Source of the DNA: Cristatella mucedo
Taxonomy: Eukaryota; Bryozoa; Phylactolaemata; Cristatellidae
Reading direction: 5' to 3'
Assembly (NCBI GenBank): GCA_009760855.2
Contig: WPIO01000060.1
Coordinates: 201,501-265,500, forward strand
Length of the DNA stretch: 64,000 nucleotides
Below the pieces are notes generated by a model. The model saw only the letters and a list, made by a program, of their open reading frames with translations. It was not told where the DNA came from and made no database searches. Shown one piece after another: positions 22,938 through 34,404 of the stretch; position 1 is the stretch's first letter; each line of letters opens with the position of its first letter. The position numbers were made by a program, and so were the translations under genes.

Positions 22938-23132
22938 TTGAAAGACAAGCAGACCATCAAGGACATTAATGCCAAGCTTTACTCGTCTCAAAATAAGGCT
23001 ACGGGCGAGGCCTTGGAGCAGAAATCGGAGCACACAGAGCGCCTCAAGCTTGAGTTGAGTAGAGCTTGAGGTCGTGAGAGGGTTGAAGTCGAGTCGCTTG
23101 TTAAGGAGCGACTGTCATCTGCCTTAAATTCG
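22938..23132 (+). pseudogene. second coiled-coil exon of the same locus, one stop
   Basis: Acceptor TTCTGCAG and donor TCG|GTGAGC enclose exactly 65 codons, phase 0 to phase 0, which joins cleanly to the exon ending at 21759. The translation is a charged coiled coil (LKDKQTIKDIN..., then EALEQKSEHTERLKLELS). One TGA lies at 23067-23069, again one C-to-T change from CGA. The intron between the two exons holds a SINE-A and a CT/GT array. A possible third exon follows an acceptor at 23325 (TTTCTTCGCAG). Confidence 0.5.
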
Positions 23133-23325
23133 GTGAGCACTTGTGCTACTGCAGCCAGTGCCAACTGGCTTAGTTCAATAAATACCCGTCTACTGCCCAC
23201 AGTACCTAAACTATTATTTGCTGAATGAAGGTTTGCTATACTTTTGGACTTGCTCTTTCTTCCCGGAAGTGTGTCACGGCAGCATTTTTGCTTGGGATAA
23301 CGACTTTTCTGTCGTTTCTTCGCAG

Positions 23326-23475
23326 TGCCCGGCCGAGTGTTGCTCCGCTGATGAAGCTGCTGCAGTCGTGCCAAAGAAATCAGATAGAGCCGGTAAAAGA
23401 CAAGGACAATCTTGGCCATCTACTACTCACCTAGCCAATCCCAGTGCAGCTGCCTGCGATTGCATGCCAGTATGA
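23326..23475 (+). other. possible third exon of the coiled-coil locus
   Basis: A good acceptor (pyrimidine tract, then CGCAG) precedes 23326. The phase-0 frame stays open to a TGA at 23473-23475. A second frame (ending at 23434, containing MKLLQSCQRNQIEPVKDK) looks more protein-like but does not match the phase of the previous exon. The assignment is an inference from position and splice signal only. Confidence 0.25.
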
Positions 23476-23559
23476 AGCTGCTACCCCGATGCTAGCTAGC
23501 GAATAAGAGCACAGTGCTCCAGTAGCCTTTTTTGACATCATGCCATCCATTCTTCTGAC

Positions 23560-23880
23560 TCAAATCGATTAGCTGTGCCTCAAAACAAACTCAGATCCTG
23601 TGGAGACCGTGCCTTCAGTTCGTATGATCCCTATGCCTGGAACAAACTTTGCGCTTGCATCACATTCCCTTGACGGCATTAAAAAAAAACGCTAAAACCC
23701 GCACCTGTTTCTCACAGGCGTTGCTGTGACCACGTGACTTGTCGTTTTGTTCGTATTTGTGTCAACGCTGTGCTAGTTATCACTAACCGTATTAATGTGT
23801 TTCCAAGTAGTATGTGGGGGAGCAAAAGATTAAGTTCTCTGAAGGCTATACAGTGTGTTATTATTATTATTAATCGTAAG
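23560..23880 (+). mobile_element. LINE-A 3' end
   Basis: KSFGD-type end (GATCCTGTGGAGACCGTGCC), a short 3' UTR, stem-loop remnant AAAAGATTAAGTTCTCTG and an ATT run. Confidence 0.7.
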
Positions 23881-24039
23881 ACTGTTTAGATGGACAGCCA
23901 AATGATCCGGGCTAGGAGAGTGTGTGGAAACGAAGGGAATCCGGATGAGGTGCTCAAATAAGTAAGCCCGGGCAGGAGTTTGTATACCTACAAGTCAGTA
24001 AAAGGACCTTGAAGTCATATATTCCCTTGATGGAGAGCA

Positions 24040-24515
24040 AGTGCAAGTAGGTAACGCTGACCCACAAGGCCCGCCACGGCTTAGCTCCTTCGTACCTAGC
24101 TGAACTGCTGCATCAGTTTCAGCCTGTTTGCGCCCTCAGGTCCTGTGTGGACAATAAATTAGCTGTCCCATTCCTCCGCTTAAAGACAGTTGGCGACAGA
24201 AACTTTAGCTCTGCAGGTCCTAGACTGTGGAACTCGCTTCCACAATTCTTACGCAACGACAACTACTCTCCAACTGCCGACTATGGCACATCTTTTTCAG
24301 CGGTCCTGAACTGCTACTTCTATGCTACTCACTACCTCAACTGCTCTCCTAACTGTGCTATGCTTCCCACTTTCTCTTTGTTGCGTGAGACGAAGTCTGT
24401 TGGCTACCGAATGCATACCGAAAGCCACTTAGGCTGTGAGTGCACTATACAAAACTCTCCTGCGTAACACCCACTTGGTCTTTATGACTTTGTGGAGTTA
24501 CACAGACGGAGATAC
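24040..24515 (+). mobile_element. LINE-B 3' end, including the THKAR region
   Basis: CTGACCCACAAGGCCCGCC (LTHKAR), then KTVGDRNFSSAGPRLWNSLP at 24180-24240, and the 3' UTR with GAGTGCACTATACAAAAC. One of the longer LINE-B copies. Confidence 0.75.
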
Positions 24516-24742
24516 ATAGGTAAAATGTGGGGTAATGTGGCATCTGAAACCATTCACGAAAAACAACCAGAGCCGAGTTGTGCACCTAGTGTGAGCTTAT
24601 AATTGCACTGGCACAAAGACCTGCTAGGGGCAAGTTACACTAGACTAGACTGGATGTCACTAATGCCTGGATAAGAACGGGTTTTTCATCCTTTTATAGG
24701 CGTTCTTGGTTTTTCTCAGTGTTACATAGCTGTAAATTGTTT

Positions 24743-24836
24743 GTCCCTCTCTCTGTCTCTGTATCTGTTTCTCTGTCTCTCTCTGGCTCTGTTTATGTCT
24801 TTCTCTTTCTCTATGTGTGTGTGTGCGTGTGTGTGG

Positions 24837-24917
<81 letters not shown>

Positions 24918-25130
24918 TGTGTCTCTCTCACTGTCTCCCCGTGTTTCTCTTTCTCTGTCTCTCGCTGTCTCCCAGGCTCTCTTTCTCTCAATCTCTCTCC
25001 CCTCTCTTTGTCTCTCTCAGTATCCTGATCTGTCTGTCTCTCCATATTTCTCTCTCTTTTTCTCTCTATTTCTCTCCCTCCCTCCCTCTGTCTGTCTGTC
25101 AGTCTGTCTGTCTCTGTCTATCTCTCTATA
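24743..25130 (+). repeat. CT array with an inner GT run
   Basis: CT-rich flanks around an almost pure (GT) run at 24811-24916, about 390 bases in total. Confidence 0.95.
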
Positions 25131-25444
25131 TTAGTATTGGATATCTGCAAACTTTCTGGCTAAATTATGATAAACCACATCTGTCATCATTGAAAACTCA
25201 AAACGTACACCTGTAGTAAGCCATGTTGCATTCATACTTAGGAGGTGCAGTTGTAAAGCCATCGTCTGTTGCTAGTAATTTGGTGTCTTTCATTACGATA
25301 ACCTGTCGTTTTAAATGTTTTGTTCTTAAGACTGTATCCACATTTAATCATCATGTTCGATCAGTGCTTGACGTTGGATGCTACTTTCTGAAATGGCTGT
25401 CTTAGGATTTAGCAGCCTCCTTTAAAATAGAAGCTCTGGAGCTC

Positions 25445-25615
25445 TAGCAGCTTTTGTCCTGGTCCAGCGGTCAACGTGCTCTCGCCCCGGGGGACCAAGG
25501 TCTGGCTGTGGTCGTGGGCTCCTCGAGCCCCCGAGGCATATGTGAAGCGCCTGAATAGAGATTAAGTTCTCTTATGATGCTATACAAATGAATTATATTA
25601 TTATTATTATTATTA
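25445..25615 (+). mobile_element. SINE-B copy
   Basis: GGTCCAGCGGTCAACGTGCT head, GACCAAGGTCTGGCTG, GGTCGTGGGCTC with a small duplication, the family stem-loop and an ATT run at 25596-25618. Confidence 0.8.
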
Positions 25616-25824
25616 TCCTACTAGCAGCTGATGTTAATTATTTTGCATACTGCTGGTCTCCAACTAGCTACCTATGGTGGGAGCCTGCAATAGTATGTAG
25701 GCATGCATGCTCACACCAGCACCACCGTTCAGTACTGCATGCAAGTGATAATGGTTCGAAGCTTGTGTTCTACATTCATGCCATCTTGTGATCCAAATTG
25801 CCATTAGCTAGAGCATTTTTTATA

Positions 25825-26450
25825 ATAATAGTAATACAAGTGGTAGTGGTAATCAGACATTTTTGAAACATCTAAATCAGGCTCTAGGCTAGAAAGGATG
25901 TATGTCAATAGTGATAACATATGCAGTGTCGGCACACTATAGCACATTAAGGGCAATTTACGTGGACCTAGCAAATGCTGTGACAAAATGGCATGCTTGT
26001 AGGTTTTTTAAATGTTGTTAGGTCAGGTGGGATATATCGTGACTTCAACAGTGAGTTAAATTCCGACTTGCCAGGAACGTGCAAACTAAGTAACGTCATG
26101 GTTTCCAAAAGATTTGAGAATGGATAGATTACTGGTAAACGACTTAAATCGGAAAATTGGATGATATTATGCCTAGCCTGATTGGCAAGTAATTTGAATA
26201 GTAGGCTTAGGTAGGATCAGTAGCTTAGGTTCGGATTAGGTAGGCGAAAGTAAACGAATGTAGTGATCTAAGTGAGGGACCAAGCCTTTTAGTGGATATG
26301 GTGCTTGATGGGAAGCCGGTGCAGGTCGGTGAGAACTTATGTACTGTGGTGATTGAGAGGTTCGCCTTGTATAAGCCTTCCTACAGTGTTGATCTGGGAC
26401 ACGAGAAAATCATATAGACGTCTAGCAAATGATTTCATTCAGCCAAGAGA
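25825..26450 (-). mobile_element. LINE-A copy, 5'-truncated
   Basis: Reverse: TAA-type tail, 3' UTR, then C-terminal coding landmarks (GTGCTTGATGGGAAGCCGGTGC near 26300 equals the LHWLPVKQR region on the reverse). Confidence 0.65.
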
Positions 26451-26459
26451 TTTATTTGA

Positions 26460-27754
26460 TGTTGTTTGAATGGCAGCCTATTTGAACGGCTAGGGAACAA
26501 ACTGTGGGCATAACACTGCTGTCGTGTCATCTGGCCCCCAACCACCAGACTTCCGAGCTCTGCCTGACCTCTGCTCTGAAGCAGTCTACACAATGGCTAC
26601 GACTTCCCGTATGTGTGCCTGCATCGCCTCATTTAATATAGCAGTCGTCGTACGTTCAAGCCATATATGGATGGCTGCTTCAACAGTCTCTCTTCATCTT
26701 GCCCCCACAAAGTTACCTATCAGGTGAAGCCTGAAAGAAAAAATCTATCAACTATGGTCGTGCTAAGTTTTTTCACCTATCCTATGAAGACAAACGAGGG
26801 TTTGGGAATAAATAGGGTGTGAATGTGAAAGAATTGTACTGTCAGGCTGGGCCCCCCCCCCCAAAAGCACCTAGTTCTCCATAGTATACGATAGAGATTG
26901 ATTATTCTCAGGATGTTATGAAAGTGCCCTATTATTATTAATATTGTTTTAGGCCAGCCTCTCTCTCTCTCTCACGATAGCCAGCCCTAAAAAGGAAATG
27001 TCAGCTTCGCGACTCGACCCAACGACGAGAATGTTATGATGTGTAACTGCCTTGTACCTAAGCTGAGAACCGAGTGTTGATAACTATCTAACTGGATCCT
27101 GCGCTCGTGAATGTCACTGACCTGTGTGTGTCTAGCTTGGTATTATTTTTTAGCTGTTTCTGAGCAGAGTGCAGGGGGAACAGAGCCGAATAAGAAGCAC
27201 CAGCACCTTGATTGGAGACCTTAGTAGTAGGCGTGTGCCTCAGTGACCCCGAGCGCTCGATGTGACCTGCTGCAGTGTGTGCTGTGTGCGAACAAGCAGC
27301 ACATGACACGGCTGCTGCTTTCTGCTGGGCCAGGTGATTGCTTAGGTTGTGCATTCGTTTGTCGCTCTGCCTTCCAGTTTGTGCTTGGCTTTTGGTTTTT
27401 ATGCAAAAATTAAAACTCGCTGTTACATTAGGTGCAGCAGGGCGAGCATATTTCATTTTTGCATCTGGCTTTCACGTTTAATGCTGCCTCTCCCCGACTA
27501 AGCAAAGACCCAAAAACGTAATCTCACTAGTTTATCGTGGCTCTTGCTTATCGCCATACACAGGGCTCTATTCTATGGTTTTACTTACAACGCAGCAATG
27601 TAATCTCTACTAATTAAAGCAAGAAAGTCTGTCACGTTGAAAGATGGTGCACTTCCGTCAAGTGGCTAGATGCACAGCATTGTCTTCCGTGACGAAACTA
27701 ATGTGACTTGGCAAAACGAGCCTGCAAGCAGTGAGCTGCTCGTGTAATGTGGTG
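26460..27754. other. no gene recognised
   Basis: Includes a C run at 26852-26862, a short CT run near 26960, and a minus-strand frame 27456-27088 of 122 codons with no motif. Confidence 0.35.
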
Positions 27755-28145
27755 TACGTCTGTAACACCGCAAAGCCACAAAGACCATGTGGGTGTTACG
27801 CAGGAGAGTTTTGTATAGCGCACTCACAGCCTAAGCGGCTTTCGGTACGAATTTGGTAGCAAACAGACTTCATCTCATGCAACAAAGAGATATTGAGAAT
27901 TATAGCTGAGTCAGGAGAGCAGTAGAGGTAGTGAGAAGCATGGAAGTAGCACTTTTGGGAGGCTGGAAAGGATTGCTAGTTGTCGTTGTTTAAAATTGTG
28001 GAAGTGGGTTCCGAAGTCTAGGACCTGCAAAGAAAAAGCTTCTGTCACCGATGATCTTAAAGCTGAGGAATGGAACAGCTAATTTATTGTCCATACAGGA
28101 GCTGAGGGCACGAAGAGGCTGAAGCTGGTGCTACAGTTCATCTGG
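27755..28145 (-). mobile_element. LINE-B copy
   Basis: Reverse: CTGTAACACCGCAAAGCC tail, GTTTTGTATAGCGCACTCAC, then AAGTCTAGGACCTGC and AAAGCTTCTGTCACCGATG. It is followed closely by a SINE-B. Confidence 0.7.
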
Positions 28146-28254
28146 CTTCGGTGTTCAATGTTGCTCCTACTAGATTGCACCTTTCCCTATAACTGTATTT
28201 TACTTTTTAAAATGACTAATACCTATTGCATTGTGTAAGGCTCAAGGGTTTGGG

Positions 28255-28400
28255 CCTGTAGTTAGGTACTCGTCCCGACCAAGGTCAATGTGAATTCAGT
28301 TGACGAACAAAGTCGTGGGCTCGAGCCCCGTGGCATATGTGAAACACTTGGATAGAAATTAAGTTCCCCTGGGTTGCTATACAAATGAATTGTATATTGT
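28255..28400 (+). mobile_element. SINE-B copy
   Basis: CGTCCCGACCAAGGTCAATG, a perfect GGGCTCGAGCCCC, a decayed stem-loop (AAACACTTGGATAG) and the tail GCTATACAAATGAATTG. Confidence 0.75.
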
Positions 28401-28639
28401 TATTATCCAACACATCGAAAGCCTTTGGCATGGACAAATTAATAATGTGAAATTAAAGCCGACACGGAAATGTGCAGAGCCTATTAGCTACTTATCGTGC
28501 TGCCTGGCAACAAACCGTGTCTCCCCCTGTTGCCGGTCAATTAGCACTCAATGACAAATATGCACTGCATTTTCCTGGTTTGGTGAGTCTGGGAATTAAA
28601 GCTGCTGGGGATGGATTAATGTATATTGTTGCAGGACAT

Positions 28640-28970
28640 TGAAATCGATAGGCTTTATGATACCCAGTGTAGGTCAAGGAGAATAGGTTTATTGTGTCAG
28701 TTGCCAAGTTTCCGACCGACGCCTAGCTGCCGAGTTTTGTAGCGACTGTATCCCACCGGCCTTTATTGTCTCACTGCGGGTTTTATGCTTGCATCCGTGA
28801 AAGAGGCTTTTGTCAGGCTACCCGTGAGGAAGTCTACACTGGAGTGAGCATAATCACAACAGGTATTTTGCATCACTGAATAAACGAGCAACACCAGAAT
28901 GGGTGACATAGAAGGCAAGCCATGAGAGGCTAGCCGAAAATAGTCGCTTCACCAGGAGAAATGTAATCGC
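28640..28970 (-). mobile_element. LINE-A-like fragment
   Basis: CCAGTGTAGGTCAAGGAG and GCCTAGCTGCCGAGTTTTGT match the coding segment near 31345-31440. Divergent; both ends lost. Confidence 0.5.
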
Positions 28971-29085
28971 TGTTCGAATGGTGGTCTTTTTTTGCAGTAG
29001 CAGTCCTCTGGCCCCCCCCCCCCCCCCCGCACTGCTAACGTTAACAAGACCGGCTGCCTTTTTAACTGCAATCGCTCGACCGGCT

Positions 29086-29270
29086 TGAGCCGTGATGGCA
29101 CACTAGGTAAGGCGGTTGCTTTTCATGACCTTCGATCGCGAGGTCGTGGGTTCGAATCCTGCGGTGGACGATCCTATATCTCACTTCAAGCAGTGGTGAT
29201 AGCCGTAAAGGCTCTTCTGTCGCTATATAAAAAGAGGCTGTTGAGTCAGCATGTGTTTTAAAAAAAAATG
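29086..29270 (+). mobile_element. SINE-A copy, close to consensus
   Basis: GAGCCGTGATGGCACACTAG start, B box GGTTCGAATCC, body with AGCCGTAAAGGCT and a GCTATATAAAAAGAGGCTG tail, then an A-rich end. A poly-C run of 17 bases lies just upstream at 29012-29028. Confidence 0.8.
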
Positions 29271-29527
29271 TGAACATTTTTTGTATGCTAGAACTGCCAT
29301 GCGACTGTGTACACCGGGAACTGGCTTTCTATTCGACCAATACAAGAGTGCAGCTGATGCATACCCAGGCTTGATGATCCAACGCCGAGCCCCTTGAAAT
29401 TACCCACGGCGGTGCTGGTAGATGCCACTGCATGGTTCGAGACAGCCAGCTGCCTCCCACAAGGCTTCCTCGCGACATCAGTTTATGTTGGGCTTAAGGG
29501 CAAACCGTTATAAAGTAAATGTCAATG

Positions 29528-29685
29528 CTGATCCAACAGCCTCATTCACATAGCAGCAGAAGAGACTTTGCGGCTATCATTCCACTTGCTGAAGATGGTC
29601 AAGGATTATGTGTAGGACTCAAAACACACTACCTGGGTCGTGAAGTGTGAGTACCTTACCCCTAGGCTGAGACCTAGGAGTATAG
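29528..29685 (-). mobile_element. SINE-A copy
   Basis: GATCCAACAGCCTCATTCAC, GACTTTGCGGCTATC and a decayed head CCTTACCCCTAGGC. Confidence 0.6.
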
Positions 29686-30575
29686 AAGTGCCTACATTTT
29701 ATTAGGAAAGGGCAGTTTTTGGAAGGGCCGGGGACCATTTACTGATTAACTTACCAAATATCTTCACTTTTATTTGTATCGCGTACCTCTGATCCTGTTT
29801 TGCGCTCTCTCTCGATAGCGCTACACTACCACTTGTACAAAGGACAGAGTAGTGTGCTTGAATGAGAACTGGAGCTTGAGTACATTTGATCCACACTTAT
29901 TGTAAATTGCTTAAAGATATTTTATGACCACCCTAACTCAATTCCACTGCTTGTCGATCACACGTAAATGCAGGCGCATGTAGCTGGTCGACCCGACCCT
30001 GTTGTAACAGATAGGAGCGGCAAGCAGGAGGCAGTGCTATGCTGTTACGAACACAGCAAGCTCTTGGCTTCAGACCTCGGGCCGAGGATGTCGCTATCGC
30101 CTTTTGGCTTCCATTGTGAGACGACGTAGACAGGATCTCGGCTTGAGCGAACCCACGTTGTAAGATTACACACACACATACACACACACACACTTGTCAT
30201 TACTTATATGTTGAAATGCTTGAAAGATTTTTAATTCTCACGTGCATACTACACAGCAGTAGTTATATTATTATTACCAAATGGGATGATCGAGAGACCA
30301 CTGATCGTTAAAGACTTTTACTAAGGGTTCTCCATGGCAGCTGCCAGCCGAAATATGGAGCATCACAGGTGCTGGTCCAGCTTCCTGTTTGTGCCTCAAA
30401 ATACCTAATTAATAATAACTCGGCACACTTGCTCGGCCTACAAATCATCCAGGCAGGTCTGCCGTAGCCAAGAGCCGTGGCCGGTCTGCCGGTCCCGGCC
30501 AGTTGCAAGCTGCTGCAGTAGTTCGTGGATCCGTCGATCCACTTATCTTGCTCTGTGTTCTTGTGAAGAGAGAAT

Positions 30576-30579
<4 letters not shown>

Positions 30580-30610
<31 letters not shown>

Positions 30611-33192
30611 GTAATAATAATTCATTTGTTAAGTACCTTCAGAGAACTGTATCTCTTCATAGGCAATTTACATATGGTGCAATGGAAGCATGATCAAGTG
30701 GTTACTGGTAGCATGTTCAATGGCAACAAGCAGAACATGGTTAGATGTGACATGCTCACAAAAAATACTAGCTGACTCAACAGCCTCTTTTGCATAGCAA
30801 CAGGAGACTCTTTACGGCTATCACCACCGCTTGCGGCTATCACCACCGCTTGCAGAGGCAATAAAGGATTGCCTGCAGCAGGATGCGAACCCACGACCTC
30901 GAGGCCGAGGTCGTGAAAAGCAGCCGCCTTAACTAGTGTGCCATCACGGCTCACCAGAGTCAGCATGCAAAAATGATTAGTGGCAGCATGCACACTGTCA
31001 GCATGCATAAGCACGCAAATGAGAAATCACATGGACCCACTTAATGATGTGACAAATAGGTGCGTTTTAAGATTTTTCTTAAGCCTTGTCAATTCAGGGG
31101 ATGTAACGCCAGTCGGAAGTAAGTTCCAGGCTTTGGGAGCATATGAACTAAAGGCACAATCTCCAAAGGATTTGAGGTTCGTGCAAGCTAGAAGTAAGTG
31201 AATACATTCCGAAAAGCTGGTGATTTGATGCTTAGCCTGGTGGGGGGGGGTAGATCTGATAGGTAGGCTAGAGCCAAAGAATCAAGGGATTTAAATTATG
31301 GGGCGGAACCTTGGAGTCGATGCGCTGCTTGACTGGGAGCTAGTGCAGGTCGGTGATAAGTAGTGTAATGTGGCAACTGTGATGCTCACGACAGACAAGC
31401 CTAGCTGCAGAGTTTTGCACCAGCTGTAAGAGCCTGATTGCACAGGCCGGTAGACCAGCTAGCAAGTGTGTTACATAAGTCAAGACGGGATGTCGCAAAT
31501 GCACGGACCAATTTAGATGTGGCATCCCTATCTAAACAAGCCCGAATTTCAGCAATGTTGTGTAGCTGAAAGTAGGCAGACTTGAATGTGGAGCTGATGT
31601 GGACATATAATGAAAGGTCACTTTAGAATGTGACACTATGTACGACACGATTACGTGCAGACTCAGCAGGAGATCGACTGGTAGAGCCGATTTTAAGTGT
31701 TTGGCGTTCCAATTTATGAATCACATTTGGTTTGCCCATAACTAGTAGGTTTGTTTACCGGCATTAAATTTAAGAACGTTTGCTGCCATCCATGTGTAGA
31801 TGTCATCTATACATGCTGCAAGAGAGTTGAGAGAATTTGACATGTTGGAGGGCTGGCGGATCAAAGCAAATGTACAACTGGGTGTCATCTGCTTAGTAGA
31901 ATAAGCCTAGATTGTGCTTAGCCATCACGTCGGCAAGAGGGAGAGTAGAAACCATATAAAAACCGAACCAAGCACAGGGCTTACTGCATACGAGATGAGA
32001 GGTGCTCGAGAAGGTCTTGGGAATAGTATCGAAAACTGCCAAAAGATCAAGCAGAGAGTCTCTACCTAAGTCTGCATTCCTAGGAAGGTTGTTGTACACC
32101 CGAAGCAATTCTGACTCGATGTAGTGATTAGCTGTGTGTGAGTTCACCTGTTCTGCCACGACTCGTTGCAGTGTCCTTGGTAGGAACGGTAGAAGGGTGA
32201 CTGGGCGGACGTTGCTCAAGTTTTCTTGGTCTAGTGTTGTTTTCTCGAGTATTGGCCTGACTGCAGCCTTTTTGAAAGGTGCTGAGACATGACCTGAGGC
32301 TAATGACATATTGATATTGCTAGTAATGCACGACAGCAGCAGATTTATGCAAGGTACAAGCAGGGCAAGTGTTAATAGGGTCTAGAGAACCATGATTATT
32401 CTTTTATTGATATATTAACTTTCAGGGTGAGTTCACTCGTGGCCTCCTTGAATATAGACATTAAGATGCTGCACAGAATTGAGGACTGGATTTCAGAAGG
32501 GATGCTGCCAACCTAGGGATGGACTCTCTGATCTTTCAGTCTTGTTGACAAAGAAGCTAGAGAAGCGATCAGCTAGATCCTCAAAAAGATCCCTCGGTAA
32601 GGAGCTAACCTGGAAGCGGTTACAGAGATGGTTTACACATAGACATCAGCATTATTGGATTGTGCATCTGTTACTCAACAATGTTTTTATACAAGCTATA
32701 CTTGGCCTTTGCTAGGACCGATTGGTACGAACTGCAGTAGTCCTCGTATGCCTGTCGATAAACAGTCAACCCTGATCTTGTGTGTGCTTTTTCAAGCATG
32801 CGTTTAGTATACGTAGCTAGTTTAATGTCTGTGGTAAACCATAGGCCTTCTGGGGAGAACCCATGGTATGATTAGTCAGAGGTGCAAACTGGTCGAACAT
32901 GTCAGCTGGTTTCGTGTAGAAGCATTCTATCAATGATGAAAGTTTGGAAGAGGGATTGGACAGCAGGGGTGAAGAAGCTATCTTCACGTGGACAGCATCG
33001 AGGTCAAGGGTCTTGAGGCTTCGGGATTCACATGTGACTTAAGATGATGAGGATGGCACACACTGCAGACTGAATGGGATTGTGTGTGGTCAGATAAGCA
33101 GAATTTGATGATAATAGGTGGGGATATTATGCAGCTGTAGAAGAAAATGTGGTCGAGTTTGTGACCCTGGATGTAAATAGGGTCATACACTA
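30580..33192 (-). mobile_element. LINE-A copy, longest in window, decayed
   Basis: Minus-strand copy running from the end of the endonuclease domain (33202-32984, containing IQGHKLDHIF and the SDH motif expected of an apurinic endonuclease) through linker and reverse transcriptase to the 3' tail at 30580-30660 (TAA repeats on the plus strand). The reverse transcriptase frame at 32309-31893 has an internal deletion: it jumps from AVFDTI to STLPLADV, removing about 55 codons. Many stops elsewhere. A SINE-A is inserted at 30766-30955. Confidence 0.82.
30766..30955 (-). mobile_element. SINE-A copy nested in LINE-A, with internal 18-bp duplication
   Basis: Full-length reverse copy. The segment GGCTATCACCACCGCTTG is present twice in tandem (about 30817-30855). 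The LINE-A sequence continues on both sides. Confidence 0.78.
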
Positions 33193-34404
33193 GAGTCAGC
33201 ATTGCTTAGGGTATACAACGACCTGCTTAGGAATGCAGACATGGGTAGAGTGTCTCGGCTTGTTTTGCTCGATATTTCGGCAGCTTTTGATACCATCGAT
33301 CACAAAGTTCTTCTAGAGCGCCTCTCATCTCGCCTGGGTATCACTGGCACTGCTCTGCAGTGGTTCAGGTCCTATCTCAGTGGGAGACTCCAGAGTATTG
33401 ACGTGAATGGACAAAGATCATCTAAAGTACCTCTGAAATATGGAGTACCTCAGGGCTCAGTGCTAGGTCCGGTTCTTTTCACGGTTTATACTCTCCCTCT
33501 TGCTGATGTGATTGCCAAGCACAATCTAGGCTTTCACTTCTATGCGGATGACACTCAGTTGTACCTTTGCTTTTATCCCTCACAGCCTTCGAGCACCTCA
33601 AATTCTCTAAACTCACTTGCTGCATGCATTGATGACATCCGCACATGGATGGCAGCGAATTTTCTAAAACTAAACGATGACAAAACTAACTTACTAGTTA
33701 TGGGCAAACCCAGTGTGATTCAGAAATTGGAAAGGCTGACGCTCAAAATTGGCTCTGCCAGCATATCTCCTGTCGAATCAGCTCGAAATCTAGGTGTCAT
33801 ATTCCAAAGCAACCTCTCGTTAGACGACCATATTAGCTCCACGGTCAAATCTGCCTATTTTCAGCTTCATAATATTGCTAAAATTCGGGCTTGTGTAGAT
33901 AAGCATACCACGTCCAAGTTGGTCCATGCATTCGTGACATCTCGTCTCGACTTCTGCAACTCACTGCTTACTGGCCTACCAGCATGTGCGATCTGGCGAT
34001 TGCAGCTGGTGCAAAACTCTGCAGCTAGGCTTGTCTGTCGTGAGCGTCGCAGTTGCCACATTACTCCACTTCTCGCCGACCTGCACTGGCTACCAGTCAA
34101 GCAACGGATTGACTTCAAGGTCTTGTTGCTCACTTTTAGGTCCCTTCATTCTATGGCTCCAGCCTATCTCTCCGATATACTCCCCCATCAGGCCAAGCAT
34201 CGTACCACCCGCTTTTCGGAATCCAACTGTCTAGAAATACCTCGTACAAACCTCAAATCCTTTGGAGACCGTGCATTTAGTTCGTATGCTCCCAAAGCCT
34301 GGAACTGCCTCCCGACCTGCATCAGAACATCCCCTGACCTGACCACATTTAAAAGGAACTTAAAAACGCACTTATTTAGGACAGCATTTAGTGGGTCCCT
34401 GTGA
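33193..34404 (+). CDS. reverse transcriptase C-terminal part, 5'-truncated LINE-A
   Basis: An open frame of about 400 codons from a non-LTR retrotransposon reverse transcriptase, L2/CR1-like. Counting from the Leu codon at 33202: the catalytic Asp region LVLLDISAAFDTIDH lies at 20-34, GVPQGSVLGP at 81-90, the YADD box in FYADDTQLYL at 113-122, and the thumb and C-terminal region with LKSFGDRAFSS and LKTHLFRTAF near the end. Stop TGA at 34402-34404. The element is truncated at its 5' end (no endonuclease, first reverse-transcriptase motifs missing), so the frame has no true start codon. It is the best-preserved LINE copy here. Confidence 0.9.
   Translation, partial: ESALLRVYNDLLRNADMGRVSRLVLLDISAAFDTIDHKVLLERLSSRLGITGTALQWFRSYLSGRLQSIDVNGQRSSKVPLKYGVPQGSVLGPVLFTVYTLPLADVIAKHNLGFHFYADDTQLYLCFYPSQPSSTSNSLNSLAACIDDIRTWMAANFLKLNDDKTNLLVMGKPSVIQKLERLTLKIGSASISPVESARNLGVIFQSNLSLDDHISSTVKSAYFQLHNIAKIRACVDKHTTSKLVHAFVTSRLDFCNSLLTGLPACAIWRLQLVQNSAARLVCRERRSCHITPLLADLHWLPVKQRIDFKVLLLTFRSLHSMAPAYLSDILPHQAKHRTTRFSESNCLEIPRTNLKSFGDRAFSSYAPKAWNCLPTCIRTSPDLTTFKRNLKTHLFRTAFSGSL

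Noticed and set aside
27088-27456. 122-codon minus-strand frame
   Set aside because: Begins with ATG but has no motif, no splice context and Ser/Thr/Ala-rich composition expected by chance.
29086-29270. Possible true tRNA gene
   Set aside because: It has A- and B-box-like motifs but no cloverleaf, and the same sequence recurs many times with a long body and tail: it is a SINE.
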